Positions 1 through 8,339 of a DNA stretch of 64,000 nt are shown here, in pieces. The stretch covers positions 186,001-250,000 of the forward strand of contig NZ_JAHSTW010000010.1 in NCBI RefSeq assembly GCF_019145195.1. The letters are read 5' to 3'. The notes beneath the pieces are model-generated. The model did not search any database, was not told the DNA's origin, and saw only the letters and a program-made list of their open reading frames with translations. Both the position numbers and the translations under genes were made by a program. The stretch comes from Pseudomonas siliginis. Lineage in GTDB: Bacteria > Pseudomonadota > Gammaproteobacteria > Pseudomonadales > Pseudomonadaceae. Every line of letters begins with the position of its first letter. Position 1 is the first letter of the stretch.

Positions 1-1416
1 GTCGCGCCTTCGATCAGTTGGCAGTTGAACCCGGACACCTCGCTGCTGGTGGAGAGCGAAATCGTCCGTCACAACTCGACGTTCGATCGTGGCGTCGTGG
101 CGCCGAACAACAAATGGAGCGGCGTATCGCGCTCGACGTTCTTGGGCGAGCCCAACGACGGCAACATCGACAACCACAACAACCTGCTCCAGGCCACTCT
201 TGAACACCATCTGAACGACAGCTGGAAACTGCGCCTGGCCAGCCACTACAAGGAAGGCAAGCTCTGGGGCGACGCCTCGGAACAACGAGCACTGAACGCC
301 GACGACCATACGGTCAACCGCCGCTTGCGCGAACGCGACACGAGTTGGCACGACAGCATCATCCAACTGGAACTGCGCGGTCTGTTCGACCTCGGCCCGT
401 GGCAGCATGAATTGCTGGTGGGCACCGAGTACGAGAATTACCGCAAGGACGAACGCGTCACCACCGTCGCCGGCGGCCCCTACGCCATCGACATCTATAA
501 GCCGGTTTACGGCCAGCCGAAACCCAATGGCGTACGCTCGGGCACCGACTTCTTCGAACACGTCGAAAGTCATGCGCTGAATCTGCAGGACCAGATCATC
601 TTCACCGACAAGCTGCGCGGCATGGTCGGCGCGCGCTTCGAGCATTTCGATCAGCGCATCGACGATCACAGCCGCAACGCCAAAAGCCAGCAGCGCCACG
701 ACGCGCTGACTCAACGCGCCGGCCTGCTCTATGAGCTCACGCCGAACACCGGCCTGTTCGCTAACGCCTCGACCTCGTTCAAACCGAACAACGGCCTGGA
801 TGCCTCCGGCAAATCCTTCGACCCGGAAGAAGGTGTCGGTTACGAAGTGGGGATCAAGAACGAACTCTTCGATGAGCGGGTGAGCAGCACCCTCGCCTTC
901 TTCCACATCGACAAGGAAAACGTTCTCGCCCTCGATCCGGGCACCGACACCAGTCGCGCCATGGGCAAGGCGCGCAGTCAGGGTTTCGATTGGCAAGTGA
1001 GCGGCCAGGTGACCGACGCGATACGGGTCATCGGCGCCTTCGCCTACATCGACGCCGAGGTGACCAAGGGCGACGCGACCATTCCTACCGGCAGCCGCAT
1101 CCTCGGCGTGGCCAAACGCAGCAGCAGTCTGCTGGGCGTCTATGAATTTCAGGATGGCCGTCTGCGCGGTTCAGACGTCGGCGCAGCGTTCACTTACGTC
1201 GGCGATCGCTCGGGCGAATCCGGCAGCGACTTCGAATTGCCGGCCTACCAGACCGTGGATTTGCTCGCACATTACAAGGCCAGCGACACCGTCACGGTCG
1301 GCCTGAATCTGAACAACATCTTCGACGAAAAATACTACGAGCGCTCCTACAGCAACTACTGGGTCAACCCCGGCGAGCCGCGCAATTTCACCGTCAGCCT
1401 GACACTCAACCTGTAA
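1..1416 (+). CDS. TonB-dependent siderophore-type receptor, 3' part (5' end outside window)
   Basis: The reading frame is open from the first base, so the N-terminal signal peptide and plug lie outside the window; about 471 codons remain. What is visible is a run of alternating amphipathic beta-strands typical of the 22-strand outer-membrane barrel, for example around the segments HNSTFDRG and VGARFEHFD. The C-terminal strands include GLNLNNIFDEKYYE and the protein ends NFTVSLTLNL. NIFDEKYY is the usual penultimate motif of FhuA/FpvA-type receptors. By family it should import a ferric siderophore or another metal chelate using TonB energy. The DUF4198 gene starts 12 bases downstream and is probably co-transcribed. 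The substrate cannot be read from the sequence. Confidence 0.9.
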   Translation, partial: VAPSISWQLNPDTSLLVESEIVRHNSTFDRGVVAPNNKWSGVSRSTFLGEPNDGNIDNHNNLLQATLEHHLNDSWKLRLASHYKEGKLWGDASEQRALNADDHTVNRRLRERDTSWHDSIIQLELRGLFDLGPWQHELLVGTEYENYRKDERVTTVAGGPYAIDIYKPVYGQPKPNGVRSGTDFFEHVESHALNLQDQIIFTDKLRGMVGARFEHFDQRIDDHSRNAKSQQRHDALTQRAGLLYELTPNTGLFANASTSFKPNNGLDASGKSFDPEEGVGYEVGIKNELFDERVSSTLAFFHIDKENVLALDPGTDTSRAMGKARSQGFDWQVSGQVTDAIRVIGAFAYIDAEVTKGDATIPTGSRILGVAKRSSSLLGVYEFQDGRLRGSDVGAAFTYVGDRSGESGSDFELPAYQTVDLLAHYKASDTVTVGLNLNNIFDEKYYERSYSNYWVNPGEPRNFTVSLTLNL

Positions 1417-1428
1417 AAGGACGTCACC

Positions 1429-2148
1429 ATGCACTACGGCAAATCCCTTCTGCTCATCGCTGCGCTCTTCACCGGGCAAGTGTCGGCCCACGGCCTGTGG
1501 ACAGAGGAACGACGCGGCAACATCGAAGTGGTCTACGGTCACGGCGCCGAAGACAACGCCTTCAAGGCACAAAAAATCAGCGGTGCCTGGGCTTATGACG
1601 CAAGCGGCAAAATGATCCCGGTCAGCGTCGAGCGCCTGGCCGATCATGCCCGTTTGAAACCATTGAAGCCGCCGGCGGTGATGGCCGTGGCGCTGAATAA
1701 TGGCATGTGGTCGCAGACGGCGGACAAGAAGTGGATCAACGAAGGACGCAGCAAAGTGCCCGGCGCCACCGAGGCCACGCAGACCTTCAAGTACAGCCTG
1801 GCCATCTATCAGCCGGGGGCGAAATTGCCGAATCTGGACCAGATCAAACTGCTGATCCTGCCGGAGGTCGATCCGCTGACGGTCGGGCCGGGCAAATCGT
1901 TACCGGTGCAGGTGCTTCTCGATGGCAAACCGGCGGCAGGGGTGAAGTTGATTGGCGACTATCGCAGCGCGCCAAACACCCTGAGCACCGAGACCGACAA
2001 GGATGGGCGTGCGCAGGTGCTGGTGCGTAATGAAGGGTTGAATGTGATTGCGGCGCAGGTTGAAGTGCCGGTGAAGGACAGTGTGGATGTGGACAGTCGT
2101 GGGTTGTTCAGTTCGCTGACGTTCCTTGGTGAAGCGCATCATGAATAG
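1429..2148 (+). CDS. DUF4198-family periplasmic protein
   Basis: This 239-residue protein begins with a clear Sec signal peptide (hydrophobic core LLLIAALFTG, cleavage expected after VSA at residue 20). The mature protein would start HGLW, and an N-terminal histidine like this is typical of DUF4198 proteins, which are often encoded beside metal or TonB-dependent uptake systems. The C-terminal half (about residues 130-225) has the beta-sandwich, Ig-like pattern of the family: a stretch around PGKSLPVQVLLDGKP, then GDYRSAP and DKDGRAQVLV. It directly follows the TonB receptor, so a periplasmic role in handling the same ligand is likely but inferred. The start is the ATG at 1429, preceded by AAAAGGACG. 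Confidence 0.75.
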   Translation: MHYGKSLLLIAALFTGQVSAHGLWTEERRGNIEVVYGHGAEDNAFKAQKISGAWAYDASGKMIPVSVERLADHARLKPLKPPAVMAVALNNGMWSQTADKKWINEGRSKVPGATEATQTFKYSLAIYQPGAKLPNLDQIKLLILPEVDPLTVGPGKSLPVQVLLDGKPAAGVKLIGDYRSAPNTLSTETDKDGRAQVLVRNEGLNVIAAQVEVPVKDSVDVDSRGLFSSLTFLGEAHHE

Positions 2149-2174
2149 TTAACATAAGTTCCGCGGGATACGCT

Positions 2175-2236
2175 CTTGCTCGCGATAGCGCCCCATGAAT
2201 AGCGATTCGCTTATGGCGCATCGTGAGCAAGTTTTC
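2175..2236 (+). terminator. Imperfect inverted repeat ending in T-run, degenerate REP-like
   Basis: The arm at 2175-2192 (CTTGCTCGCGATAGCGCC) pairs imperfectly with 2215-2231 (GGCGCATCGTGAGCAAG), followed by TTTTCTC. It sits 26 bases after the DUF4198 stop codon and could end that transcript. The arms resemble a decayed form of the REP palindromes seen elsewhere in the window. Confidence 0.5.
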
Positions 2237-2848
2237 TCGATCAAATCTCCTGACTATTACTCCTGCAAATGAACAACACATGAAACAAAAAGACAGAACG
2301 ACCGTTAGATCTGATAGCACCTCGGATTATTAGCGATCCTCAACCTCTTCTATCCTCAAGAAAATCAGGGCAGCCGGAAAAGCTTACAAACAATTTCACA
2401 CCAGCAAATGTAAATCTACTATCCCAAATAAAAATCAGGCACACAGAGTTCAGGAAGATTTGAATTTAATAAAGCCTAATCAACATCAAGCATGGTAACG
2501 ATTGTGGAATGGATTCCCGTTCTATCTGTCAAGATCTGGAATTCTCTTCGGTGCAGATCTTATGTATCGCCCCGGACCATGAATCAACGCCTGATCCTGC
2601 AACGCCGTGCCCACGACATCCGCAAAGCTGCGCGTTCCGATCCTGATTGAAGTGCCACGCGATTATTTCCCGCTCGGGCAATTTAGCACCTCTCCAAAAT
2701 TCAATGCATTCATATAGCCTCATATAACCAAACGAAACTAAACACCAAAAGAAAGATTCTAAAAACCTGTCAGATATGACAGTAGATAAACTATAAGTAG
2801 TTGACTAACTTTAGGCTTCCCTTAATCGCGCAAAAGAGAAACAAAAAA
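2237..2848. other. AT-rich intergenic stretch
   Basis: About 600 bases of markedly AT-rich DNA between GC-rich neighbours, with no supportable intact gene. It contains the degenerate hisC-tail remnant annotated separately, and presumably the promoter of the orphan gene starting at 2849. The composition suggests acquired DNA. Confidence 0.6.
2577..2688 (-). pseudogene. Decayed second copy of the hisC 3' end
   Basis: Positions 2577-2688 align with the 3' end of the intact hisC at about 3429-3541 in the same orientation, roughly three quarters identical with a 2-base length difference; both carry AATCAACGCCTGAT and TTGAAGTGCC. Translated on the minus strand, the remnant reads AKLPEREIIAWHFNQDRNAQL, against AKLREQGVIVRHFKQERIAQF in HisC; the frame then breaks. 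Only the last ~38 codons are represented. It is a non-functional remnant of a duplication or of replacement by an incoming hisC end. Small indels and many substitutions show it is not recent. Confidence 0.8.
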
Positions 2849-3271
2849 ATGAAAACTCGCAACTCCCAAACAAACGGAGATGTCGTGACACCTGCCAAGA
2901 GTCATATCAAATTTACCAGACTTAAAGAACAGCACAAATTCGTACAAGTCGAACACGTACGATACGCTAGTGGAAACGGAGGTGAAAGCATTGCTTTTGT
3001 TGGCAGATTGGACAATACATACTTTGTAGTGTCCCTTCCCGTAAACCCGCAAGAAGGTAAACACGAATATCGAATTTACGAAGACTATCCAGAAAATTAC
3101 TCGATATTCGGATATTTTTTTGGAAATAATGGAAGCCAAAGTTACGAGGTGCACACCAATGGCACCTTGAATTTGACACTTTCCACCGACATGAAAAAAG
3201 CATCTGGCACGTTCAAATTCACTGACGTTGATAACGAATCTGTTACTGGCGATTTTGATATTGCATGGTAA
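2849..3271 (+). CDS. Orphan AT-rich hypothetical protein
   Basis: I do not recognise this 140-residue protein. It is rich in Asn, Lys, Ser and Tyr with AT-biased codons (AAA, AAT, ATT), unlike every neighbour. There is no signal peptide or membrane segment. The C-terminal half is predicted beta-rich, with NGTLNLTLSTD, then ASGTFKFTDVDNESVTGDFD; this GTFxF..D pattern resembles small calycin- or DUF6252-like beta-barrel domains, but that is a weak comparison. I chose the ATG at 2849 over an in-frame TTG at 2801; the ribosome-binding sequence AGAGAA is weak. It lies between two copies of the hisC 3' end, so it was probably acquired horizontally. Confidence 0.6.
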   Translation: MKTRNSQTNGDVVTPAKSHIKFTRLKEQHKFVQVEHVRYASGNGGESIAFVGRLDNTYFVVSLPVNPQEGKHEYRIYEDYPENYSIFGYFFGNNGSQSYEVHTNGTLNLTLSTDMKKASGTFKFTDVDNESVTGDFDIAW

Positions 3272-3352
3272 TAAAAGACAAACTTACCCACCTACCGAAA
3301 CAGCGTGAATTCAACAAGGAAAAACTATAATAGGAGCCCGATATCCAATTCT

Positions 3353-3382
3353 AAAAAAATCGTGCCCTCAATGGGCACGATT
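3353..3382 (-). terminator. Rho-independent terminator of hisC
   Basis: Read on the minus strand, the stem ATCGTGCCC/GGGCACGAT (3359-3367 with 3373-3381) is followed by an uninterrupted run of seven T. It lies about 35 bases after the hisC stop codon and should end the hisG-hisD-hisC transcript. Confidence 0.85.
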
Positions 3383-3415
3383 ATCTGATGGCTTCAATAA
3401 TCCGGCTCGGCTACT

Positions 3416-4465
3416 TCACATCTCCAGCCCATCAATCAACGCCTGATTCTGCTCCGGGGTACCCACCGATATCCGCAAGAACTGCGCAATCCGTTCCTGC
3501 TTGAAGTGCCGCACGATCACGCCCTGCTCGCGCAGCTTGGCCGCCAGGCCCGCCGCGTCATGCTGCGGGTGGCGAGCGAAGATGAAGTTGGCAGCCGACG
3601 GCAGCACTTCAAAGCCTTTAGCCTGCAACTGCGCCACCGCCCATTCGCGGCTCTCGATCACCTGACGACAGGTCTTGTCGAAATACTCGCGATCTTCGAA
3701 AGCCGCCGCCGCGCCGACAATCGCCAGACGATCCAGTGGATAGGAGTTGAAGCTGTTCTTGATCCGCTCCAGCGCTTCGATCAAGTCCGGGTGCCCTACC
3801 GCCAGACCGACACGCAGGCCCGCCAGCGAGCGTGACTTGGACAGCGTCTGCGTCACCAGCAGATTCGGATAGCGGTCCACCAGACTGATCGCCGTCTCGC
3901 CGCCGAAGTCGATGTACGCCTCGTCGACGACCACGACCGAATCAGGACTGGCCTTGAGGATTTGCTCGACGGCGTCCAGCGCCAGCAGGCAACCGGTCGG
4001 GGCGTTCGGGTTGGGAAAAATGATCCCGCCATTCGGTTTGGCGTAATCGGCCGGGTTGATCTGGAATTGTGCATCCAGTGGCACCGCATCGAATTCAATG
4101 CCGTACAGACCGCAGTAGACCGGATAGAAGCTGTAGCTGATGTCCGGGAACAGCAGCGGCTGATCGTGTTGCAGCAGACCGTGGAAGATGTGCGCGAGCA
4201 CTTCGTCCGAACCGTTGCCAAGGAACACCTGACTGGTTTGCACGCCGTAATAGTCGGCCACGGCGTTTTTCAGCAGATCACTGTTCGGATCCGGGTACAG
4301 GCGCAGGTTGTCGTTGAGCTCGGCTTGCATCGCCGCCAGCGCTTTTGGCGACGGGCCATACGGATTTTCGTTGGTATTGAGCTTGACCAGCTTGGTCAGC
4401 TTCGGCTGTTCACCCGGCACGTAGGGCACCAGATCCTTGACGAACGGGCTCCAGAATTTACTCAT
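3416..4465 (-). CDS. hisC: Histidinol-phosphate aminotransferase
   Basis: HisC is a PLP-dependent class I/II aminotransferase that converts imidazole-acetol phosphate and glutamate to histidinol phosphate and 2-oxoglutarate. The 349-residue protein is full length. Visible motifs are LNTNENPYGPSP (30-40), the substrate-clamp region GNGSDE (83-88), PNPNAPTG (151-158), DEAYIDF (181-187) and the PLP lysine K210 in TLSKSRSLAGLRVG. The start lies 3 bases after the hisD stop, so the genes are translationally close. The order hisG-hisD-hisC downstream of murA is the usual Pseudomonas arrangement. Its last ~38 codons have a decayed duplicate about 0.85 kb further downstream. Confidence 0.97.
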   Translation of the reverse strand: MSKFWSPFVKDLVPYVPGEQPKLTKLVKLNTNENPYGPSPKALAAMQAELNDNLRLYPDPNSDLLKNAVADYYGVQTSQVFLGNGSDEVLAHIFHGLLQHDQPLLFPDISYSFYPVYCGLYGIEFDAVPLDAQFQINPADYAKPNGGIIFPNPNAPTGCLLALDAVEQILKASPDSVVVVDEAYIDFGGETAISLVDRYPNLLVTQTLSKSRSLAGLRVGLAVGHPDLIEALERIKNSFNSYPLDRLAIVGAAAAFEDREYFDKTCRQVIESREWAVAQLQAKGFEVLPSAANFIFARHPQHDAAGLAAKLREQGVIVRHFKQERIAQFLRISVGTPEQNQALIDGLEM

Positions 4466-4468
4466 CGC

Positions 4469-5806
4469 TCAGTTCCCCTGCCCTTTCAGAAAGTCTTGGT
4501 CTTTGATGCGGTATTCGGCGCTGCGTGCGTGGGCGCTCAGCGATTCGCCACGGGCCAGTACCGATGCAGTTTTGCCCAGCTCGGAAGCGCCGGCCTCGGA
4601 GCAGAAGATGATCGACGAGCGCTTCTGGAAGTCGTAGACGCCCAGCGGCGAGGAGAACCGCGCGGTGCCGGAAGTCGGCAACACGTGGTTCGGACCGGCG
4701 CAGTAATCGCCCAACGCTTCGGAAGTGTGGCGGCCCATGAAGATCGCACCGGCGTGGCGGATCTGCGGCAGCCAGGCTTGTGGATCAGCGACCGACAACT
4801 CCAGGTGTTCCGGGGCGATACGGTTGGCGACTTCGATGGCCTGGGCCATGTCAGTGACCTGGATCAGCGCACCACGGCCATTGATCGAAGTTTCGATGAT
4901 GGTCGCGCGGTCCATGGTCGGCAGCAATTTATCGATGCTCGCGGCCACCTTGTCGAGGAACTCGGCGTCAGGGCTGACCAGAATCGCTTGCGCGTCTTCG
5001 TCGTGCTCGGCCTGGGAGAACAGGTCCATGGCGATCCAGTCCGGATCAGTCTGGCCGTCGCACACCACAAGAATTTCCGAAGGGCCGGCGATCATGTCGA
5101 TGCCGACCTGGCCGAACACATGGCGCTTGGCCGTGGCGACATAGATATTGCCCGGGCCGACAACCTTGTCGACACGCGGCACGCTTTCGGTGCCGTACGC
5201 CAGTGCGGCAACTGCTTGCGCGCCGCCGATGGTGAACACGCGGTCGACACCGGCGATACAGGCAGCGGCCAGCACCAGCTCGTTGATTTCACCGCGCGGG
5301 GTTGGCACGACCATGACTACTTCGGTCACGCCGGCGACCTTGGCCGGAATCGCGTTCATCAATACCGACGACGGATACGAGGCCTTGCCGCCCGGCACGT
5401 AAAGGCCGGCACGATCCAGCGGCGTGACTTTCTGGCCGAGCACCGTGCCGTCAGCCTCGGTGTAGCTCCAGGAATCCTGCTTCTGTTTTTCGTGATAGCT
5501 GCGCACGCGGGCGGCGGCTTTTTCCAAGGCCTCGCGTTGCGGCACAGTGATGCGGGTCAGGGCCAGTTCGAGACGCTCGCGCGGCAGGATCAGGTCGGCC
5601 ATCGAGGCGACTTCGAGGCCGTCGAACTTCTGGGTGAACTCGACCAGCGCCGCGTCACCGCGCTCGCGCACAGCCTTGATGATGTCGAGCACGCGCTGAT
5701 TGACCGAGTCGTCAGACACACTTTCCCAGCTCAGCAGATGATCCAGATGATGCGCGAAATCCGGGTCAGCAGCGTTGAGTCGGCGAATTGCAGTCGGTGC
5801 GGTCAT
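4469..5806 (-). CDS. hisD: Histidinol dehydrogenase
   Basis: HisD carries out the last two steps of histidine synthesis, the NAD-dependent four-electron oxidation of L-histidinol to histidine, as a zinc-dependent cytosolic dimer. The 445-residue length is typical. Recognisable segments are the ordered run DRAGLYVPGGKASYPSSVLM, the nucleotide-binding region VGPGNIYVATAKRHVFG, the family signature IDMIAGPSEILVV, the catalytic/zinc region FSQAEHDEDAQA and the C-terminal GPNHVLPTSGTARFSSPLGV. It lies between hisG (126 bases upstream) and hisC (3 bases downstream), all on the minus strand. Confidence 0.97.
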   Translation of the reverse strand: MTAPTAIRRLNAADPDFAHHLDHLLSWESVSDDSVNQRVLDIIKAVRERGDAALVEFTQKFDGLEVASMADLILPRERLELALTRITVPQREALEKAAARVRSYHEKQKQDSWSYTEADGTVLGQKVTPLDRAGLYVPGGKASYPSSVLMNAIPAKVAGVTEVVMVVPTPRGEINELVLAAACIAGVDRVFTIGGAQAVAALAYGTESVPRVDKVVGPGNIYVATAKRHVFGQVGIDMIAGPSEILVVCDGQTDPDWIAMDLFSQAEHDEDAQAILVSPDAEFLDKVAASIDKLLPTMDRATIIETSINGRGALIQVTDMAQAIEVANRIAPEHLELSVADPQAWLPQIRHAGAIFMGRHTSEALGDYCAGPNHVLPTSGTARFSSPLGVYDFQKRSSIIFCSEAGASELGKTASVLARGESLSAHARSAEYRIKDQDFLKGQGN

Positions 5807-5932
5807 AGCGAGAGCCTCATAGGAATTGGCAAAAAACTCAGGCGCCCGAAACTAGCATTCGATCCGCTTGGGCACCTGAGAATTCTGGCTATGAGGCGGA
5901 TAGACGGCGCGGCCTCGGGCCGCGCTGGTAGA

Positions 5933-6568
5933 TCAGCCGCGGTGTCGCGATTCCACTGCGTTGCGCAGCGTGTCGATCAACGCCTGGATTCGGGCGTGCT
6001 GCATTTTCATTGAAGCCTTGTTGACCACCAGACGCGAGCTGATCGTGGCGATCAGTTCCTGTGGCTCCAGGCCGTTAGCGCGCAGGGTGTTGCCGGTGTC
6101 GACCACGTCGATGATCTTGTCGGCCAGCCCGATCAGCGGCGCCAGTTCCATCGAGCCGTACAGCTTGATGATGTCGACCTGACGGCCCTGCTCGGCGTAA
6201 TAACGCTTGGCAACGTTGACGAACTTGGTCGCCACGCGCAGACGGCCCTTGGGCTCGGCCGCGCCGATCTTGCCGGCGGTCATCAGCTTGCATTGGGCGA
6301 TCTGCAGGTCCAGCGGCTCGTACAGGCCCTGGCCGCTGTATTCCATCAGCACGTCCTTACCGGCAACGCCGAGGTCGGCCGCGCCATGCTCGACATAGGT
6401 CGGCACGTCGGTGGCACGCACGATCAGCAGACGCACGTCGTCCTGGGTCGTGGGAATGATCAGCTTGCGGCTCTTGTCCGGATTCTCGGTCGGCACGATG
6501 CCCGCTTCAGCGAGAAGCGGCAGGGTGTCGTCAAGGATGCGGCCCTTGGACAGTGCGATGGTCAACAT
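5933..6568 (-). CDS. hisG: ATP phosphoribosyltransferase, short form
   Basis: HisG catalyses the first committed step of histidine synthesis, joining ATP and PRPP. At 211 residues it is the short form, lacking the C-terminal regulatory domain; short HisG needs the HisRS-like partner HisZ, which is not in this window. Motifs are the N-terminal LTIALSKGRILDDTLPLL, DLGVAGKDVLME, and the PRPP-binding loop IIDVVDTGNTLRANGL. A 22-base perfect inverted repeat lies in the 128-base gap between murA and hisG, so the start of hisG may be subject to post-transcriptional control or partial termination. Confidence 0.96.
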   Translation of the reverse strand: MLTIALSKGRILDDTLPLLAEAGIVPTENPDKSRKLIIPTTQDDVRLLIVRATDVPTYVEHGAADLGVAGKDVLMEYSGQGLYEPLDLQIAQCKLMTAGKIGAAEPKGRLRVATKFVNVAKRYYAEQGRQVDIIKLYGSMELAPLIGLADKIIDVVDTGNTLRANGLEPQELIATISSRLVVNKASMKMQHARIQALIDTLRNAVESRHRG

Positions 6569-6628
6569 GGGAAACGTCAGTCCTTATCAAGGTACTCATG
6601 CCCGGTCGCAATCGGCGCCGGACACACA

Positions 6629-6650
6629 TCGAGGGTGCGTACACCCTCGA
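6629..6650. promoter_or_regulatory. Perfect 9-bp inverted repeat between murA and hisG
   Basis: TCGAGGGTG at 6629-6637 is the exact complement of CACCCTCGA at 6642-6650, with loop CGTA. A second, shorter stem (GGACAC/GTGTCC, about 6667-6685) lies beside it. Neither is followed by a T-run on the minus strand, so this is more likely an mRNA-processing or stabilising hairpin than an intrinsic terminator. Confidence 0.5.
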
Positions 6651-6696
6651 CTCGAAACGAATTCAGTGGACACGTCCGTGTGTCCCGATGCAGCGA

Positions 6697-7962
6697 TCAG
6701 CCCGGAACGCGACGGATCTTGGCACCCAGCATTTGCAGTTTTTCTTCGATGCACTCGTAACCACGGTCTATGTGGTAGATGCGGTCGATCAGCGTGTCGC
6801 CTTCGGCAACCAGCGCCGAGATCACCAGACTGGCCGATGCGCGCAGATCGGTGGCCATGACTGGCGCGCCCTTGAGCTTCTCGATACCGGTGACGATGGC
6901 AGTGTTGCCTTCAACCTGGATATGCGCGCCCATGCGGTGCAGCTCGTACACGTGCATGAAACGGTTTTCGAAGATCGTCTCGATCACCGCACCAGTACCT
7001 TCGGCAATGGCGTTGAGCGAGATGAACTGGGCCTGCATGTCGGTCGGGAACGCCGGGTACGGCGCGGTGCGCACGTTGACCGCCTTCGGGCGCTTGCCGT
7101 GCATGTTCAGCTCGATCCAGTCTTCACCGCAGGTGATTTCCGCACCGGCCTCACGCAGCTTTTCCAGTACCGCTTCGAGGATGGTCGGATCGGTGTCCTT
7201 GACCTTCACGCGGCCACCGGTCACGGCAGCAGCGACCAGATAGGTGCCGGTTTCGATACGGTCAGGCATGACCTTGTAGAACGCCGAACCCAGACGCTCG
7301 ACGCCATCGATGGTGATGGTGTCGGTGCCTGCACCGGAAACCTTGGCGCCCATGGCGTTGAGGAAGTTCGCCAGGTCGACCACTTCAGGTTCGCGCGCGG
7401 CGTTCTGCAACACGCTGCGGCCTTTGGCCAGTGCAGCGGCCATCATGATGTTCTCGGTACCGGTCACGCTGACGGTGTCGAAGAAGAAGTGCGCGCCGCG
7501 CAAGCCACCTTCAGGTGCCTTGGCCTTGATGTAGCCGCCTTCGACGTCGATGACTGCGCCCATGGCTTCCAGACCGCGGATGTGCAGATCGACCGGACGC
7601 GAACCGATGGCGCAACCGCCAGGCAGCGCGACTTCGGCTTCCCCGAAACGCGCGACCATCGGGCCGAGCACAAGGATCGACGCACGCATGGTTTTCACCA
7701 GTTCGTACGGCGCGATCAGGGTCTTGATGGTGCGCGGGTCGATTTCGACGCTGAGCTTCTCGTCGATTACCGGCTCGATGCCCATGCGCCCGAACAGCTC
7801 GATCATGGTGGTGATGTCGTGCAGGTGCGGCAGGTTGCCAACGGTGACCGGGCCATCGCACAGCAAGGTCGCGGCCAGAATCGGCAGGGCGGAGTTCTTC
7901 GCGCCGGAAATGCGGATCTCGCCATCAAGACGAGCGCCACCGGTAATAATCAATTTATCCAT
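6697..7962 (-). CDS. murA: UDP-N-acetylglucosamine 1-carboxyvinyltransferase
   Basis: MurA transfers enolpyruvate from PEP to UDP-GlcNAc, the first committed step of peptidoglycan synthesis in the cytosol. The 421-residue protein is full length. The conserved SGAKNS with K22-N23 is present, as is the active-site loop PGGCAIGSRPVD carrying the catalytic and fosfomycin-reactive cysteine (C117). The downstream GAHFFFDTVSVTGTENIMMAA and the C-terminal DLRASASLVISALVAEG are typical. It follows ibaG by 22 bases in the same orientation and precedes hisG, as in other pseudomonads. Confidence 0.97.
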   Translation of the reverse strand: MDKLIITGGARLDGEIRISGAKNSALPILAATLLCDGPVTVGNLPHLHDITTMIELFGRMGIEPVIDEKLSVEIDPRTIKTLIAPYELVKTMRASILVLGPMVARFGEAEVALPGGCAIGSRPVDLHIRGLEAMGAVIDVEGGYIKAKAPEGGLRGAHFFFDTVSVTGTENIMMAAALAKGRSVLQNAAREPEVVDLANFLNAMGAKVSGAGTDTITIDGVERLGSAFYKVMPDRIETGTYLVAAAVTGGRVKVKDTDPTILEAVLEKLREAGAEITCGEDWIELNMHGKRPKAVNVRTAPYPAFPTDMQAQFISLNAIAEGTGAVIETIFENRFMHVYELHRMGAHIQVEGNTAIVTGIEKLKGAPVMATDLRASASLVISALVAEGDTLIDRIYHIDRGYECIEEKLQMLGAKIRRVPG

Positions 7963-7984
7963 TAGTATCTCGACGCCCTAGGGC

Positions 7985-8224
7985 TCAGGTGCGCTCGGCC
8001 CAGGCCGCGCGGCTGAAAAATTTCATAGTGACCGCATGGATGCTGCCATCGGTGATCCATGGGTTCAAATGGGCATAGACCTGCTGCTGACGCTTCACCG
8101 GGCTCAACGCCGCCAGTTCATCGCTAATCACGTTCAGCTGGAAGTTGCAGCCTTCGCCTTCAACTTCTACCAGCGTTCCTGGCAGCTTTCCTTCAAGGAA
8201 GCTCTTCACTTCTACGGCCTGCAT
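7985..8224 (-). CDS. ibaG: BolA-family protein IbaG
   Basis: This small BolA-like protein has 79 residues from the ATG at 8224, which I chose because it follows TTGAGG and because upstream codons would run into the terminator. BolA/IbaG proteins bind monothiol glutaredoxins and a shared [2Fe-2S] cluster. The conserved histidine region is visible as DGSIHAVTMKFFS, and the fold motif as VEVEGEGCNFQLNVISDE. Its place between mlaB and murA matches the yrbA position in gammaproteobacteria. A terminator-like hairpin separates it from mlaB, so it may have its own promoter. Confidence 0.88.
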   Translation of the reverse strand: MQAVEVKSFLEGKLPGTLVEVEGEGCNFQLNVISDELAALSPVKRQQQVYAHLNPWITDGSIHAVTMKFFSRAAWAERT

Positions 8225-8270
8225 GCTCAACCTCAATCGGCGCCCTGTGCGCACGGGTCGGACATCATAC

Positions 8271-8326
8271 AAAAAAGCCCCGCGCCTGCGAACCCCGCAA
8301 CGCAGGACTCTGACGGGGGGCTTCTT
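8271..8326 (-). terminator. Rho-independent terminator after mlaB
   Basis: On the minus strand a GC-rich hairpin (outer arms near 8314-8323 and 8276-8281, AAGCCCC/GGGGCTT, with an inner stem CCTGCG/CGCAGG) is followed by six T. It lies 14 bases downstream of the mlaB stop codon and separates the mla operon from ibaG-murA. Confidence 0.8.
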
Positions 8327-8339
8327 TATAGATGATGGT

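Noticed and set aside
2529..2723. A 64-codon minus-strand frame in the AT-rich patch
   Set aside because: Its middle is only the decayed hisC tail, and the frame breaks relative to HisC; treated as a pseudogene remnant, not a gene.
3962..6013. A 683-codon plus-strand frame opposite hisC and hisD
   Set aside because: It is a shadow of two conserved enzymes; no ribosome-binding site or domain.
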